Below, piece by piece: positions 1 through 6,566 of a DNA stretch of 64,000 nt; the first letter of the stretch is position 1, and the number at the start of each line of letters is the position of its first letter. A program made the translations under genes and the position numbers. The notes below the pieces were generated by a model. The model had not been told where the DNA came from. It searched no databases and saw only the letters and a list, made by a program, of their open reading frames with translations. The stretch covers positions 300,017-364,016 of the forward strand of contig NZ_BDCJ01000012.1 of NCBI RefSeq assembly GCF_001613445.1. Reading direction: 5' to 3'. The stretch comes from Nocardia grenadensis NBRC 108939 (lineage in GTDB: Bacteria; Actinomycetota; Actinomycetes; Mycobacteriales; Mycobacteriaceae).

Positions 1-159
1 CTCGCGCTCCAGATCGCCGGAGTCCATCACCCGGTCCACCGGTTCGGCCCGTTCGGCGAATGCGCCGGACTGCCGCAGCATGGCGTCGACGAGCGTCGTC
101 TTACCGTGGTCGACGTGCGCCACGATGGCGACGTTGCGAAAATCGCGTGCAGACGACAC
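1..159 (-). CDS. typA: TypA/BipA translational GTPase, N-terminal fragment
   Basis: Start of TypA/BipA, an EF-G-like ribosome-associated GTPase linked to ribosome assembly and stress. Only 53 codons are inside the window and the gene continues past the left edge. The P-loop AHVDHGKTT lies at residues 14-22 and is followed by LVDAMLRQSGAF, the usual TypA context. The GTG start is chosen because AGGAGGA (complement of 167-173) lies 7 nt upstream. In M. tuberculosis, typA is close to homologues of the next genes, which supports the assignment. Confidence 0.93.
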   Translation of the reverse strand, partial: MSSARDFRNVAIVAHVDHGKTTLVDAMLRQSGAFAERAEPVDRVMDSGDLERE

Positions 160-294
160 GCCAGGTTCCTCCTGCTGTTAACTGTTGCTTGCGGCCGGAC
201 CCTGCGACAGGGAGATTCGAACTCACCAGGCATCTGGGCCGGTTACACCCTACCGGGAACTCGGCGGCCTACTGGCGCCGCCTGGAAGTAAGGG

Positions 295-300
295 TATGCT
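295..300 (+). promoter_or_regulatory. -10 box (TATGCT) for the small Cys/Lys-rich gene
   Basis: TATGCT lies 7 nt before the ATG at 308 and no Shine-Dalgarno sequence lies between them. The transcript probably starts at or very near the start codon, so translation is likely leaderless. Confidence 0.5.
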
Positions 301-307
301 AACCCGC

Positions 308-484
308 ATGGGCAAGGTCAAGGCGCGCGAGGTTTCGAGCCTCAAGCCGAAGAAGAAGTGCTGTCGTAAGAAGACGCGCTGCGTGAAATGCCCTGTGGTC
401 ATCATGCGGATGAAGCGCTTGGAGGCCGCGGGCGCCTCCGGTAAAGAACTGAAAAAGGGCCTGAAGAAGGCGCGCGCCGCCTGA
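308..484 (+). CDS. small Cys/Lys-rich conserved protein
   Basis: A 58-residue basic protein rich in Lys and Arg. Cysteines are at residues 18, 19, 25 and 28, in a CC-x5-C-x2-C arrangement that could bind a metal or nucleic acid. I recognise the type as a small conserved actinobacterial hypothetical but know no function. The ATG at 308 is preferred because it starts the conserved-looking MGKVKAREV segment and follows a -10 box at 295-300. An in-frame ATG at 296 is possible. It lies between divergent typA and phhB. A ribosome- or RNA-associated role is a guess from charge and size only. Confidence 0.75.
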   Translation: MGKVKAREVSSLKPKKKCCRKKTRCVKCPVVIMRMKRLEAAGASGKELKKGLKKARAA

Positions 485-528
485 GATGCTGCGGTTGTAG
501 GACTGTCGTGGTGGGGTATGTCGGCGGT

Positions 529-816
529 ATGACCACATCACTGCTCTCCGAACCCGAGATCACGGCGGCTCTGGAGATCCTGCCGGAGTGGAGCCGGGCC
601 GGTGATGCGCTGACCCGCACGGTCGAGGTCGCCACCTTTCCCGCCGGAATAGAACTCGTCCGGCAGGTGGCCGATATCGCCGAATCGGCGAATCATCATC
701 CCGATATCGATATCCGGTGGCGCAAGGTCACCTTCACCCTGTCCACGCACTCCGCGGGCGGGCTCACGGCACAGGACGTGGCGTTGGCCCGGGAGATCGA
801 TCGGCTGGCGCCGTAG
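529..816 (+). CDS. phhB: pterin-4a-carbinolamine dehydratase
   Basis: A 95-residue PCD/DCoH-family protein. It dehydrates 4a-hydroxytetrahydrobiopterin and so regenerates the pterin cofactor in organisms with aromatic amino acid hydroxylases. The active-site histidines are visible as HHPD (H56, H57) and H74 in the STHSAGG segment. Length matches the family. No hydroxylase gene is nearby, so the physiological role here is open. The last 53 nt overlap the 3' end of pimE on the other strand. The neighbouring M. tuberculosis pair Rv1159A/Rv1159 has the same content. The ATG at 529 was chosen over an upstream in-frame GTG at 508. Confidence 0.88.
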   Translation: MTTSLLSEPEITAALEILPEWSRAGDALTRTVEVATFPAGIELVRQVADIAESANHHPDIDIRWRKVTFTLSTHSAGGLTAQDVALAREIDRLAP

Positions 817-2029
817 CGGTCCGGGCGGCCGTCCGGCCCGCCCAGACGATCCAGCCGTAGCAGAGCAGCGCACCGAGTACGTACACCGTGCCGAGCCAGG
901 ACCACACCCCCCAGCGGGAGATGGTCCAGATCGAATCCTGCAGGAACGAGAGCACCCACGGCGCGCCGACCAGGGTCGTCACCAGCCAGTATCCGGCCAA
1001 TATCCGCGCGCCGGGTACGGCCCGGTACGGCCCGTAGAGCAGCCAGAGGACGGTCGGCAACAGCCAGCCCCAGTGGTGCGACCAGGAGATGGGCGAGACC
1101 AGCAGCCCGAACAACTGCACGATCAATACGGTGCCCAGCAGATCGTCGCGGCGCAGTGCCCGCCACGCGCACCACCCCAGCGCCGCGGCCACCGCCACCC
1201 CCGCGATCCACCACGGCCCGGAACCCACGTCACTGCCCAGCAGCCGGCTCAGCGCGCCGCGCAGCGACTGGTTCCACACCGAGCCCACCGGCCCGATCCG
1301 GTCGGCGTCACCGAGCAGAGTGCCGAAATAACGCCGGGTCTCCTCCGGATTGATCAGGAAACTCGCCGCCACGGTCAGCCCGAACACCACCGCCGACCAG
1401 CCGGCGGCGGCCCAGCGGCGCCGCGCCACGAAATAGAGGCCGCTGATCGCGGGAGTCAGTTTGATCCCCGCGACCGCGCCCACCAGGGTTCCCGACAGCC
1501 ACCACCGTGAGCTGCGGATCGCGATCATCACGCCGAGCATCAGGAAAACATTGACCTGGCCGTAGTCGATCGTGGTGCGCACCGGCTCGAACCACAGGCC
1601 CACCGCGGTCCACGCCACCATGGCGGTGCGCCACCGCGCTTCGCGTAGGGCGTCCCGTCCCAGCATCAGTTCGAACGCGATTCGCACCACCCAGTACAAC
1701 GCGGCGACGATGGCGAACAGCCACAGCATGGCGACCACGGTGAACGGCAGGAAATGCAGCGGGAAGAACACCACCGCAGCGAACGGTGGGTAGGTGAAGG
1801 GCAGCGGGAAGTCCGGTGTCTTCTCGGCGTAGGTGAAATCGTAGAGATGGTCGGTGAGCAGGGCTGCCGACCCGTCGACATAGACATGCAGGTCGACCAG
1901 GTTCATCCCGTTCCGGGTCAGCAGCATCCACAGCAGCCGCGCCAGTACGGTGATCCCGAGCGCCGCCAGGGCCAGGCGAAACGGTACGAACCCCCGAATG
2001 TCGGTCCGGGCACCGCTGGGCTGAGTCAA
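764..2029 (-). CDS. pimE: GT87 polyprenol-phosphate-mannose-dependent mannosyltransferase, PimE type
   Basis: A 421-residue polytopic membrane protein of the GT-C class. PimE adds the alpha-1,2-linked fifth mannose to phosphatidylinositol mannosides, using polyprenyl-phosphate-mannose on the periplasmic face. The catalytic loop VDLHVYVDG carries Asp46, matching the essential Asp of mycobacterial PimE. About ten hydrophobic segments follow, with a polar Pro-rich C-terminus. Synteny with phhB supports PimE over other GT87 members such as Rv2181-type enzymes. The start is uncertain: 2029 is a TTG without a clear Shine-Dalgarno, and a later start is possible. Confidence 0.82.
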   Translation of the reverse strand: MTQPSGARTDIRGFVPFRLALAALGITVLARLLWMLLTRNGMNLVDLHVYVDGSAALLTDHLYDFTYAEKTPDFPLPFTYPPFAAVVFFPLHFLPFTVVAMLWLFAIVAALYWVVRIAFELMLGRDALREARWRTAMVAWTAVGLWFEPVRTTIDYGQVNVFLMLGVMIAIRSSRWWLSGTLVGAVAGIKLTPAISGLYFVARRRWAAAGWSAVVFGLTVAASFLINPEETRRYFGTLLGDADRIGPVGSVWNQSLRGALSRLLGSDVGSGPWWIAGVAVAAALGWCAWRALRRDDLLGTVLIVQLFGLLVSPISWSHHWGWLLPTVLWLLYGPYRAVPGARILAGYWLVTTLVGAPWVLSFLQDSIWTISRWGVWSWLGTVYVLGALLCYGWIVWAGRTAARTATAPADRSPGPTPRPVP

Positions 2030-2410
2030 TACACGAGCTTTCGAGTCGGTCCGGGCCGGCGGCCGGACCCGGTGCTGTTGGGCGCGTCGCCGGTTTTTTC
2101 GGCCCGGAATACATTAACCCCACCGGTTTCCGCGCGGACGTGAGCCTTGCGCGCGCCGCGCGCGGTCGGCGGCAAATGGTGCGCGCGGGGTCGGTAACCA
2201 TCGAGCAACCGATGAGTCACAAGTGCACATCCGCCCCATTTCTCACACCGGTCACTTCCGTTGCACGCTACTGTTCGGTAGCACAGCAAAATGGGGCTCG
2301 CAATCCCGACCCCGGTGCTGTACAACGCGCGTCAGTGTCCTTAGAGTGACCCCGAAACGACGGCTTTTCAGCGTCGCCCAGATGTACCCGAGGTAAGGAC
2401 GGCTAGACCA
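2030..2410. other. intergenic region between divergent pimE and a secreted-protein gene
   Basis: About 380 nt without a convincing gene. It must hold the promoters of both flanking genes. It is less GC-rich around 2095-2115 and 2340-2370. I see no strong palindrome or repeat. Confidence 0.5.
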
Positions 2411-3199
2411 GTGCTTCGCACCCGAGGATCGCGGATCGCAATGTCCGCGCTCGCTATTGCGGCGGGCGCCTCCCTCGTGGCGCCCGCGACGGCCGTCGCG
2501 GCTCCCGCCACCGAGGTGTCGGTGAGCAGCGTCCCGATGGTCCCCGAAGGGGTTCCCGTCGACGTTCTCGCCGCCCTGGCCCCGGCCATCGTCAACGCAC
2601 CGGCCCCGGCGGCCAAGGACATCGCCGCGCCGGGCAGCCCGCAGGAGGCCATTCTTTCCCAGGCCCGCGCGCTGCTGGCCACGGTGAATCTGCCCCCGCA
2701 GATCAAGTCCACGCTGGAACGGGTCATCACGTTCCTCGACGGCAGCGGCGGCGGTGGTCCCGAGATCCCGGAATCCGGGCCGGCGATCGCCCAGTTCCTC
2801 TACCCGACCATCGGCCAGGGTTGTATCGCGCCGTCCGGCGATTCGGTCGGCACCGCCCTCGCGGTGCCCGGCCCGGCGCAGCTGCCGCCGCCCGGACCGG
2901 CCGCCGGCCAGACCGGCTTCGTGTTCACCGCGCTGGGCACCGAACGTCCCACGGCCGAACAGCCGCAGCCGATGACGGTGCAGTGGCGGAACCTCGATAC
3001 CGGTGAGGCCGGATCGCAGCCGCTGACCGACGCGGCCAAGATCAACCCCGACGGCCCGGCCACCCTCTCGGCCATCGCGAACACCGGCACCGGTCGTATC
3101 GTCGCCGTCATCGGCGGCGGACTCACCACCCAGGCCACCGAAACCGAAACCCGCAGCTGCACCTTCATGCCGACCATCGGATTCTTCACCGTCGGCTGA
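2411..3199 (+). CDS. secreted Ala/Pro-rich protein (Rv1157c-like)
   Basis: A 262-residue exported protein of unknown function. A classical signal peptide is seen at residues 1-30: basic MLRTRGSR, a hydrophobic core, then AVAAPA for signal peptidase. The mature part is Ala/Pro/Gly-rich. It contains two cysteines far apart (in GQGCIAPSG and TRSCTFMP), which could form a disulfide. The position beside pimE matches the M. tuberculosis Ala/Pro-rich protein Rv1157c. The GTG start is supported by AAGGA at 2395-2399. No enzymatic motif is visible. Confidence 0.8.
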   Translation: MLRTRGSRIAMSALAIAAGASLVAPATAVAAPATEVSVSSVPMVPEGVPVDVLAALAPAIVNAPAPAAKDIAAPGSPQEAILSQARALLATVNLPPQIKSTLERVITFLDGSGGGGPEIPESGPAIAQFLYPTIGQGCIAPSGDSVGTALAVPGPAQLPPPGPAAGQTGFVFTALGTERPTAEQPQPMTVQWRNLDTGEAGSQPLTDAAKINPDGPATLSAIANTGTGRIVAVIGGGLTTQATETETRSCTFMPTIGFFTVG

Positions 3200-3203
3200 C
3201 CAT

Positions 3204-3230
3204 CGGCCCCGCCACCGGCGGACGGGGCCG
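3204..3230 (+). terminator. GC-rich hairpin after the secreted-protein gene
   Basis: GGCCCCG (3205-3211) pairs with CGGGGCC (3223-3229) just after the stop codon. No U-tract follows directly; a T-run occurs about 20 nt later. A terminator is likely, and a simple mRNA 3' hairpin is possible. Confidence 0.45.
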
Positions 3231-3420
3231 GGGCCTCGTGACCCCCGAGTTTTTCCCTCCGCTGGCCGGCTCGGATCGGGATCTCGCCGACCGTTCGGAC
3301 CGGACGCGAGGTGTACGCGGGCGCGGAGGTACACCTCGGCCGCCCGAGCACACCCACAGCAATGTCAGCGCGCGGTGGATGCCCGCTCTCGTGGGAACTC
3401 CGTGCGGGGCTGTGCGCTTG

Positions 3421-3463
3421 TCGACCTGGGTAGGCTCACAGCACTGTGAGTGCTCAATGGTTT
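3421..3463 (-). repeat. short dispersed palindromic repeat core (copy 3)
   Basis: Read on the minus strand, this matches the cores at 6104-6150 and 6273-6319: an ACCATTGAGC block, then CAGTGCTGTG, then CCCAGGTCG. On the plus strand, CTCACAG (3435-3441) and CTGTGAG (3444-3450) form a perfect palindrome with a 2-nt centre. It lies within the 323-nt gap before the nine-residue-repeat gene, which otherwise shows only the hairpin at 3204-3230. Confidence 0.6.
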
Positions 3464-3522
3464 CCGATCTGTGGAGGGCCAACGCACACGCGCGTACCGC
3501 CCGGCTGTGGTAGACCGGGGTG

Positions 3523-3873
3523 ATGGCGACTGTCGAAAGATCGCGCAAGTCCGGTATCCGGAGCCGGCGCTCGTCACGGTCGATTCTGTCGATCCGCTCC
3601 GAGGGGTCGATCCTGTCCATCGGCTCCGCGTATTCGATTCTGTCCATCGGAAGCGTGGGGTCGGTGCTGTCGATCGGGTCCATCGGATCGTTCGGTTCGG
3701 CGATCTCCAGCGGGTCCTTCCTGAGTCTCGGCTCGGCCCTGTCCGGGCTGTCCCGGTGGTCCCTGCTGTCCTGGATAGGTGATCACGCGAGTCCGGATAC
3801 CCGGCCCGGCCTGCGTGTGGTGGCCGACGAACCCGATCTGCGGGAGTCCGCCACCTGCCACTGCCAGACCTGA
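3523..3873 (+). CDS. nine-residue-repeat protein (SILSIGSxx repeats), function unknown
   Basis: A 116-residue protein. Residues 20-82 consist of about seven tandem nonapeptides with consensus S-I/V-L-S-I-G-S-x-x (for example SILSIGSAY, SILSIGSVG, SVLSIGSIG). The last two drift towards SFLSLGSAL and SGLSRWSLL. A basic N-terminus (ERSRKSGIRSRRSS) precedes the repeats and an acidic tail with CHC follows. Regular Ser/Ile/Gly repeats without charges suggest a stacked beta-solenoid or fibril-forming segment; this is inference. The ATG at 3523 follows an in-frame GTG at 3520. The gene ends 10 nt before the convergent PH-domain gene. No enzymatic motif is visible. Confidence 0.65.
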   Translation: MATVERSRKSGIRSRRSSRSILSIRSEGSILSIGSAYSILSIGSVGSVLSIGSIGSFGSAISSGSFLSLGSALSGLSRWSLLSWIGDHASPDTRPGLRVVADEPDLRESATCHCQT

Positions 3874-3883
3874 CTTCGGCGTA

Positions 3884-5542
3884 CTACGGCTCCCCCTGCC
3901 CGCCCGCGGGCTTTCCCGTAGGGCGGGCGTTCGTGCTCGGCCTGTGGCCCGGGACGCCGGCGGCGAGGCCGTCCAACACCGTCCAGACGCGATCCAGCGG
4001 TATGTCGTGGACGAGGTACAGCTTCTTACCCGCTGCCGTGGCGGCGCCCAGCGTGGCCAGGCCGGCTCGGCGTTGCCAGAAGGTCTGCCGCACAGTCCAG
4101 CCGATGATGCCGGGTGCTTCGAGGCAGGTGCGTTCGCGGTCGAGGGAGCCGGAGCGGACGACCAGCCAGGCGGGGGAGCCGGCGGTGGCGGGGACGACCG
4201 CGTGACCGAGGCCGCGGTAGCGGTCCGCGGCGAGTAGCGCGCAGACTGGGGTCAGGCCGGCCGGCAGCAGCCACCACCACGGTGTGACCTGCCACCCCGC
4301 CGCGGCCGCGAGGAGCAGGGCCGCCGCGGTGAGTGGAACAGGCCAGCACGCCCGGATGTATCGGCGGCGCCGGGCGGCCGGACCGTGCCGGGTCAACGGG
4401 ATATCGGCGAGTGCGGCCAATTGGGCCGCGGTCGCGGAGGTGTTCGCGTCGCGGTGTGGGCTCAGCAGCCGGGCGAGTGTCCGTTCGACCGCCGCGCGGG
4501 GGGCTTGCGGCAGGATCTTCTGGCGTGGGTTCTCGCCGGTCATCACGGCTTCCAACTGCGCGGCTCCGGCAAGGCGCAGCAGGAGTGGTTCGCGGATGGT
4601 GGCGCCGCGCAATCGCGCGGTGTCGAGGGTGATCCGGCGCAAGGTGAACAGTCCGCGGCGGATCTGCAGGGTGCTGCCGTGATCGGTGACGCGGAGTCCG
4701 TAATAGGTGGCCAGGTAGTGCGCGCACGCCGCCACGCTGACGACGACCACCAGGACGAGCAGCGCGGCGACGCCGGCCGCCAGCAGCGACAGCACCCCGA
4801 AATCACGCACGGTCTCGACGGTGTCGTGGCCGATGCCGATCTCGGCGGCACCGAATCCGAACTGGGCGGCCAGGCCCAGCGCCGAGGCGGCGAGCGCGAA
4901 ACCGGTGAGCGATAGCGGTGCGTACCGCACCCAGCCCGGCTGCCAGTGGCCGATCTCCACACCCAGTTCGGCCGCGCGAACCTCCGGCTCGATGCCGGGG
5001 CGGCGGACCGGGGTGGGATCGTCGGTAGGAGTGGGCGGTGTACGGGTGTGGGCCAGTAGTTCGGCGCGCAGCGGCCGGACGTGTCCGGCGGCGAGTGCGT
5101 CCAGCCTGAAGCGGTCGCCGGCCTCGGCCTCCTGGCCGGTGCCGATCACCATCACGGCAAGACCCAGGATCCGGTGCAGCGGGTCGGCCTCGATATCCAC
5201 CGACCGGATGCGCGCCCGCGGCACCGCCAGTCGTTTCCGCCGGATCAGACCGGTGCGCAGCTCGACATGGGTCGGTCCGACCCGGTAGGTGGTGGTGAAC
5301 CACAGGGTGAGTGCGTACGGGATCACGAACACCAGACCCAGCAGGCTGTAGAGCGGGTTACCGGAACTCACACCCAGCACGACCGCGCCGATCACGGCGG
5401 GCAGGAACTTCACAATCTCCTGGACCGGATGGACCAGCAGCATCCGGCGATCCAGGCGTAGCCACGGTTCGTCGTCGCCGGGAACGACGGTCTCCGGCTC
5501 GGCGGCCGGGCCGGACCCGCCCGCCGGATGCGGTCCCGTCAT
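3884..5542 (-). CDS. membrane protein with bacterial PH (DUF304/bPH2) domains, large subunit
   Basis: A 552-residue membrane protein resembling B. subtilis YdbT. A cytoplasmic N-terminus leads to two hydrophobic segments (EIVKFLPAVIGAVVLG, YSLLGLVFVIPYALTLWF). A bPH2 domain follows, marked by TTYRVGPTHVELRTGLIRRKR and IRSVDIEADPLHRILGLA. A second set of helices and a second PH-like unit (TYYGLRVTDHGSTLQIRRGL) come next, then two more helices. The family is linked to envelope or antimicrobial-peptide stress in Bacillus; the role in actinobacteria is unknown. The ATG at 5542 is used because it gives a 4-nt ATGA overlap with the upstream PH gene. A longer open frame upstream is only a shadow of that gene. 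Confidence 0.8.
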   Translation of the reverse strand: MTGPHPAGGSGPAAEPETVVPGDDEPWLRLDRRMLLVHPVQEIVKFLPAVIGAVVLGVSSGNPLYSLLGLVFVIPYALTLWFTTTYRVGPTHVELRTGLIRRKRLAVPRARIRSVDIEADPLHRILGLAVMVIGTGQEAEAGDRFRLDALAAGHVRPLRAELLAHTRTPPTPTDDPTPVRRPGIEPEVRAAELGVEIGHWQPGWVRYAPLSLTGFALAASALGLAAQFGFGAAEIGIGHDTVETVRDFGVLSLLAAGVAALLVLVVVVSVAACAHYLATYYGLRVTDHGSTLQIRRGLFTLRRITLDTARLRGATIREPLLLRLAGAAQLEAVMTGENPRQKILPQAPRAAVERTLARLLSPHRDANTSATAAQLAALADIPLTRHGPAARRRRYIRACWPVPLTAAALLLAAAAGWQVTPWWWLLPAGLTPVCALLAADRYRGLGHAVVPATAGSPAWLVVRSGSLDRERTCLEAPGIIGWTVRQTFWQRRAGLATLGAATAAGKKLYLVHDIPLDRVWTVLDGLAAGVPGHRPSTNARPTGKPAGGQGEP

Positions 5543-6051
5543 GTGGCGTCTCCGCGGTGCCGCGCCGCGATCTCGGTCAACCGGGTCACCGTATGCTCGG
5601 CCACCGCGCGGTCCAGCAGGCTGATATGCACCGCGCCCGCGGACGAGGCCGTGGTCACCGTCACCGTCGACAGGTCGAGGAGCCGTTCCAGCGGGCCGCG
5701 TTCGGTGTCCACGGTCTGCACCCGGGAGATCGGCGCGACCCGGCTCTCCTGGGTCAGCCAGCCCGATCGGGAGTAGACGGCATCGTCGGTCACCTCCCAG
5801 CGGTGCACCCGGTACCGCCAGCGGGGCACCACGATCGCGGTGAGCACGGCCATCGGTAGCGCGACCCCCGCCACCGCCGCCTGCCAGGTCCGGCCGTCGG
5901 AGTCGAAGGCGACCCACCCGAGCAGCACGGCGAATACGACGAGCCAGGACAGTGCGATCTGCACGGTCCACAACGTCTTCGCGCGCGGACTGGGCCGCCA
6001 CGACGGATCGGCCAGGGTATCGAGTGAGCGTGGCGGGCTGTCCGACGACAT
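5539..6051 (-). CDS. membrane protein with bacterial PH (DUF304/bPH2) domain, small subunit
   Basis: A 170-residue partner of the following PH-domain gene, resembling B. subtilis YdbS. Two transmembrane segments at about residues 27-66 precede a PH-like beta domain (RWRYRVHRWEVTDDAVYSRSGWL, then SRVAPISRVQTVDTERGPLERLLDLSTVTVTTAS). The stop overlaps the start of the downstream gene by 4 nt, so the two are translationally coupled and probably form one complex. The ATG at 6051 starts the first coherent hydrophilic segment. A tandem repeat begins about 40 nt upstream, within the likely promoter region. Confidence 0.8.
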   Translation of the reverse strand: MSSDSPPRSLDTLADPSWRPSPRAKTLWTVQIALSWLVVFAVLLGWVAFDSDGRTWQAAVAGVALPMAVLTAIVVPRWRYRVHRWEVTDDAVYSRSGWLTQESRVAPISRVQTVDTERGPLERLLDLSTVTVTTASSAGAVHISLLDRAVAEHTVTRLTEIAARHRGDAT

Positions 6052-6090
6052 ATATTCATCGTCGCACGGCGCGATGTGCGGCCGACTGTC

Positions 6091-6400
6091 CCATAGATGG
6101 CAACCATTCGAGCACCCACAGTGAGGTGAGCCTCCCCAGGTCGGTCGAGGTGCACGACCGCACGCACCTTCTGCCTGTTCCGGATGGTCTATCTCCGTGG
6201 TCGGGGCCCGCCCCCGGTTCTGGACCGACGCGCGACCGAGCGTGTGCTGTAGGGCCGTCCATGGATTGGTGACCATTGAGCGCTTACAGTGCTGTGGGCC
6301 TTCCCAGGTCGGTCGAGGTTGCATGCCGGCCCGCAACCTTCTGTCTGTTCCGGATGGTCTGCTTCAGTGGTCGGGGCCCGCCCCCGATTCCGGACCGACG
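6091..6400 (+). repeat. tandem ~170-bp imperfect duplication
   Basis: Two units start at 6091 (CCATAG) and 6259 (CCATGG). Matching blocks recur at a period of 168-170: the CCATT core (6104/6273), CCCAGGTCGGTCGAGG (6135/6304), ACCTTCTG (6166/6336) and GGTCGGGGCCCGCCCCC (6199/6369). The 515-nt gap 6052-6566 contains no convincing gene and is mostly this repeat plus the hairpin module at 6336-6492. Confidence 0.8.
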
Positions 6401-6492
6401 GAGCGAGGGAGCGCAGCGACCGAGCGGAGGAGGGAAGAATCGGGGTCACAGGGCCCCGACCCGCGCGCCGGAGGCGCGCAAATATACACAGC
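6336..6492 (+). repeat. ~155-bp dispersed repeat, copy 1 (hairpin module at right end)
   Basis: Matches 13550-13700 along almost its whole length: ACCTTCTGTCT, the GGTCGGGGCCCGCCCCC block, a GGAGCGCAGCGAC block, CGGGGTCACAGGG, then hairpin GCGCGCC (6463-6469)/GGCGCGC (6473-6479) and an ATACACAGC end. It lies 75 nt upstream of fbiC. Confidence 0.8.
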
Positions 6493-6566
6493 CGACCTGC
6501 ACGGAATAGCCCGAGTTACACCACGGTTGTGAACGCTCAACGACCTGGGAGGAGACAGTTCCGGAT

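Noticed and set aside
5543..6001. N-terminal extension of the large PH-domain protein
   Set aside because: The upstream frame is Arg/Gly-rich and overlaps the small PH-domain gene out of frame. The ATGA overlap at 5539-5542 gives the natural start.
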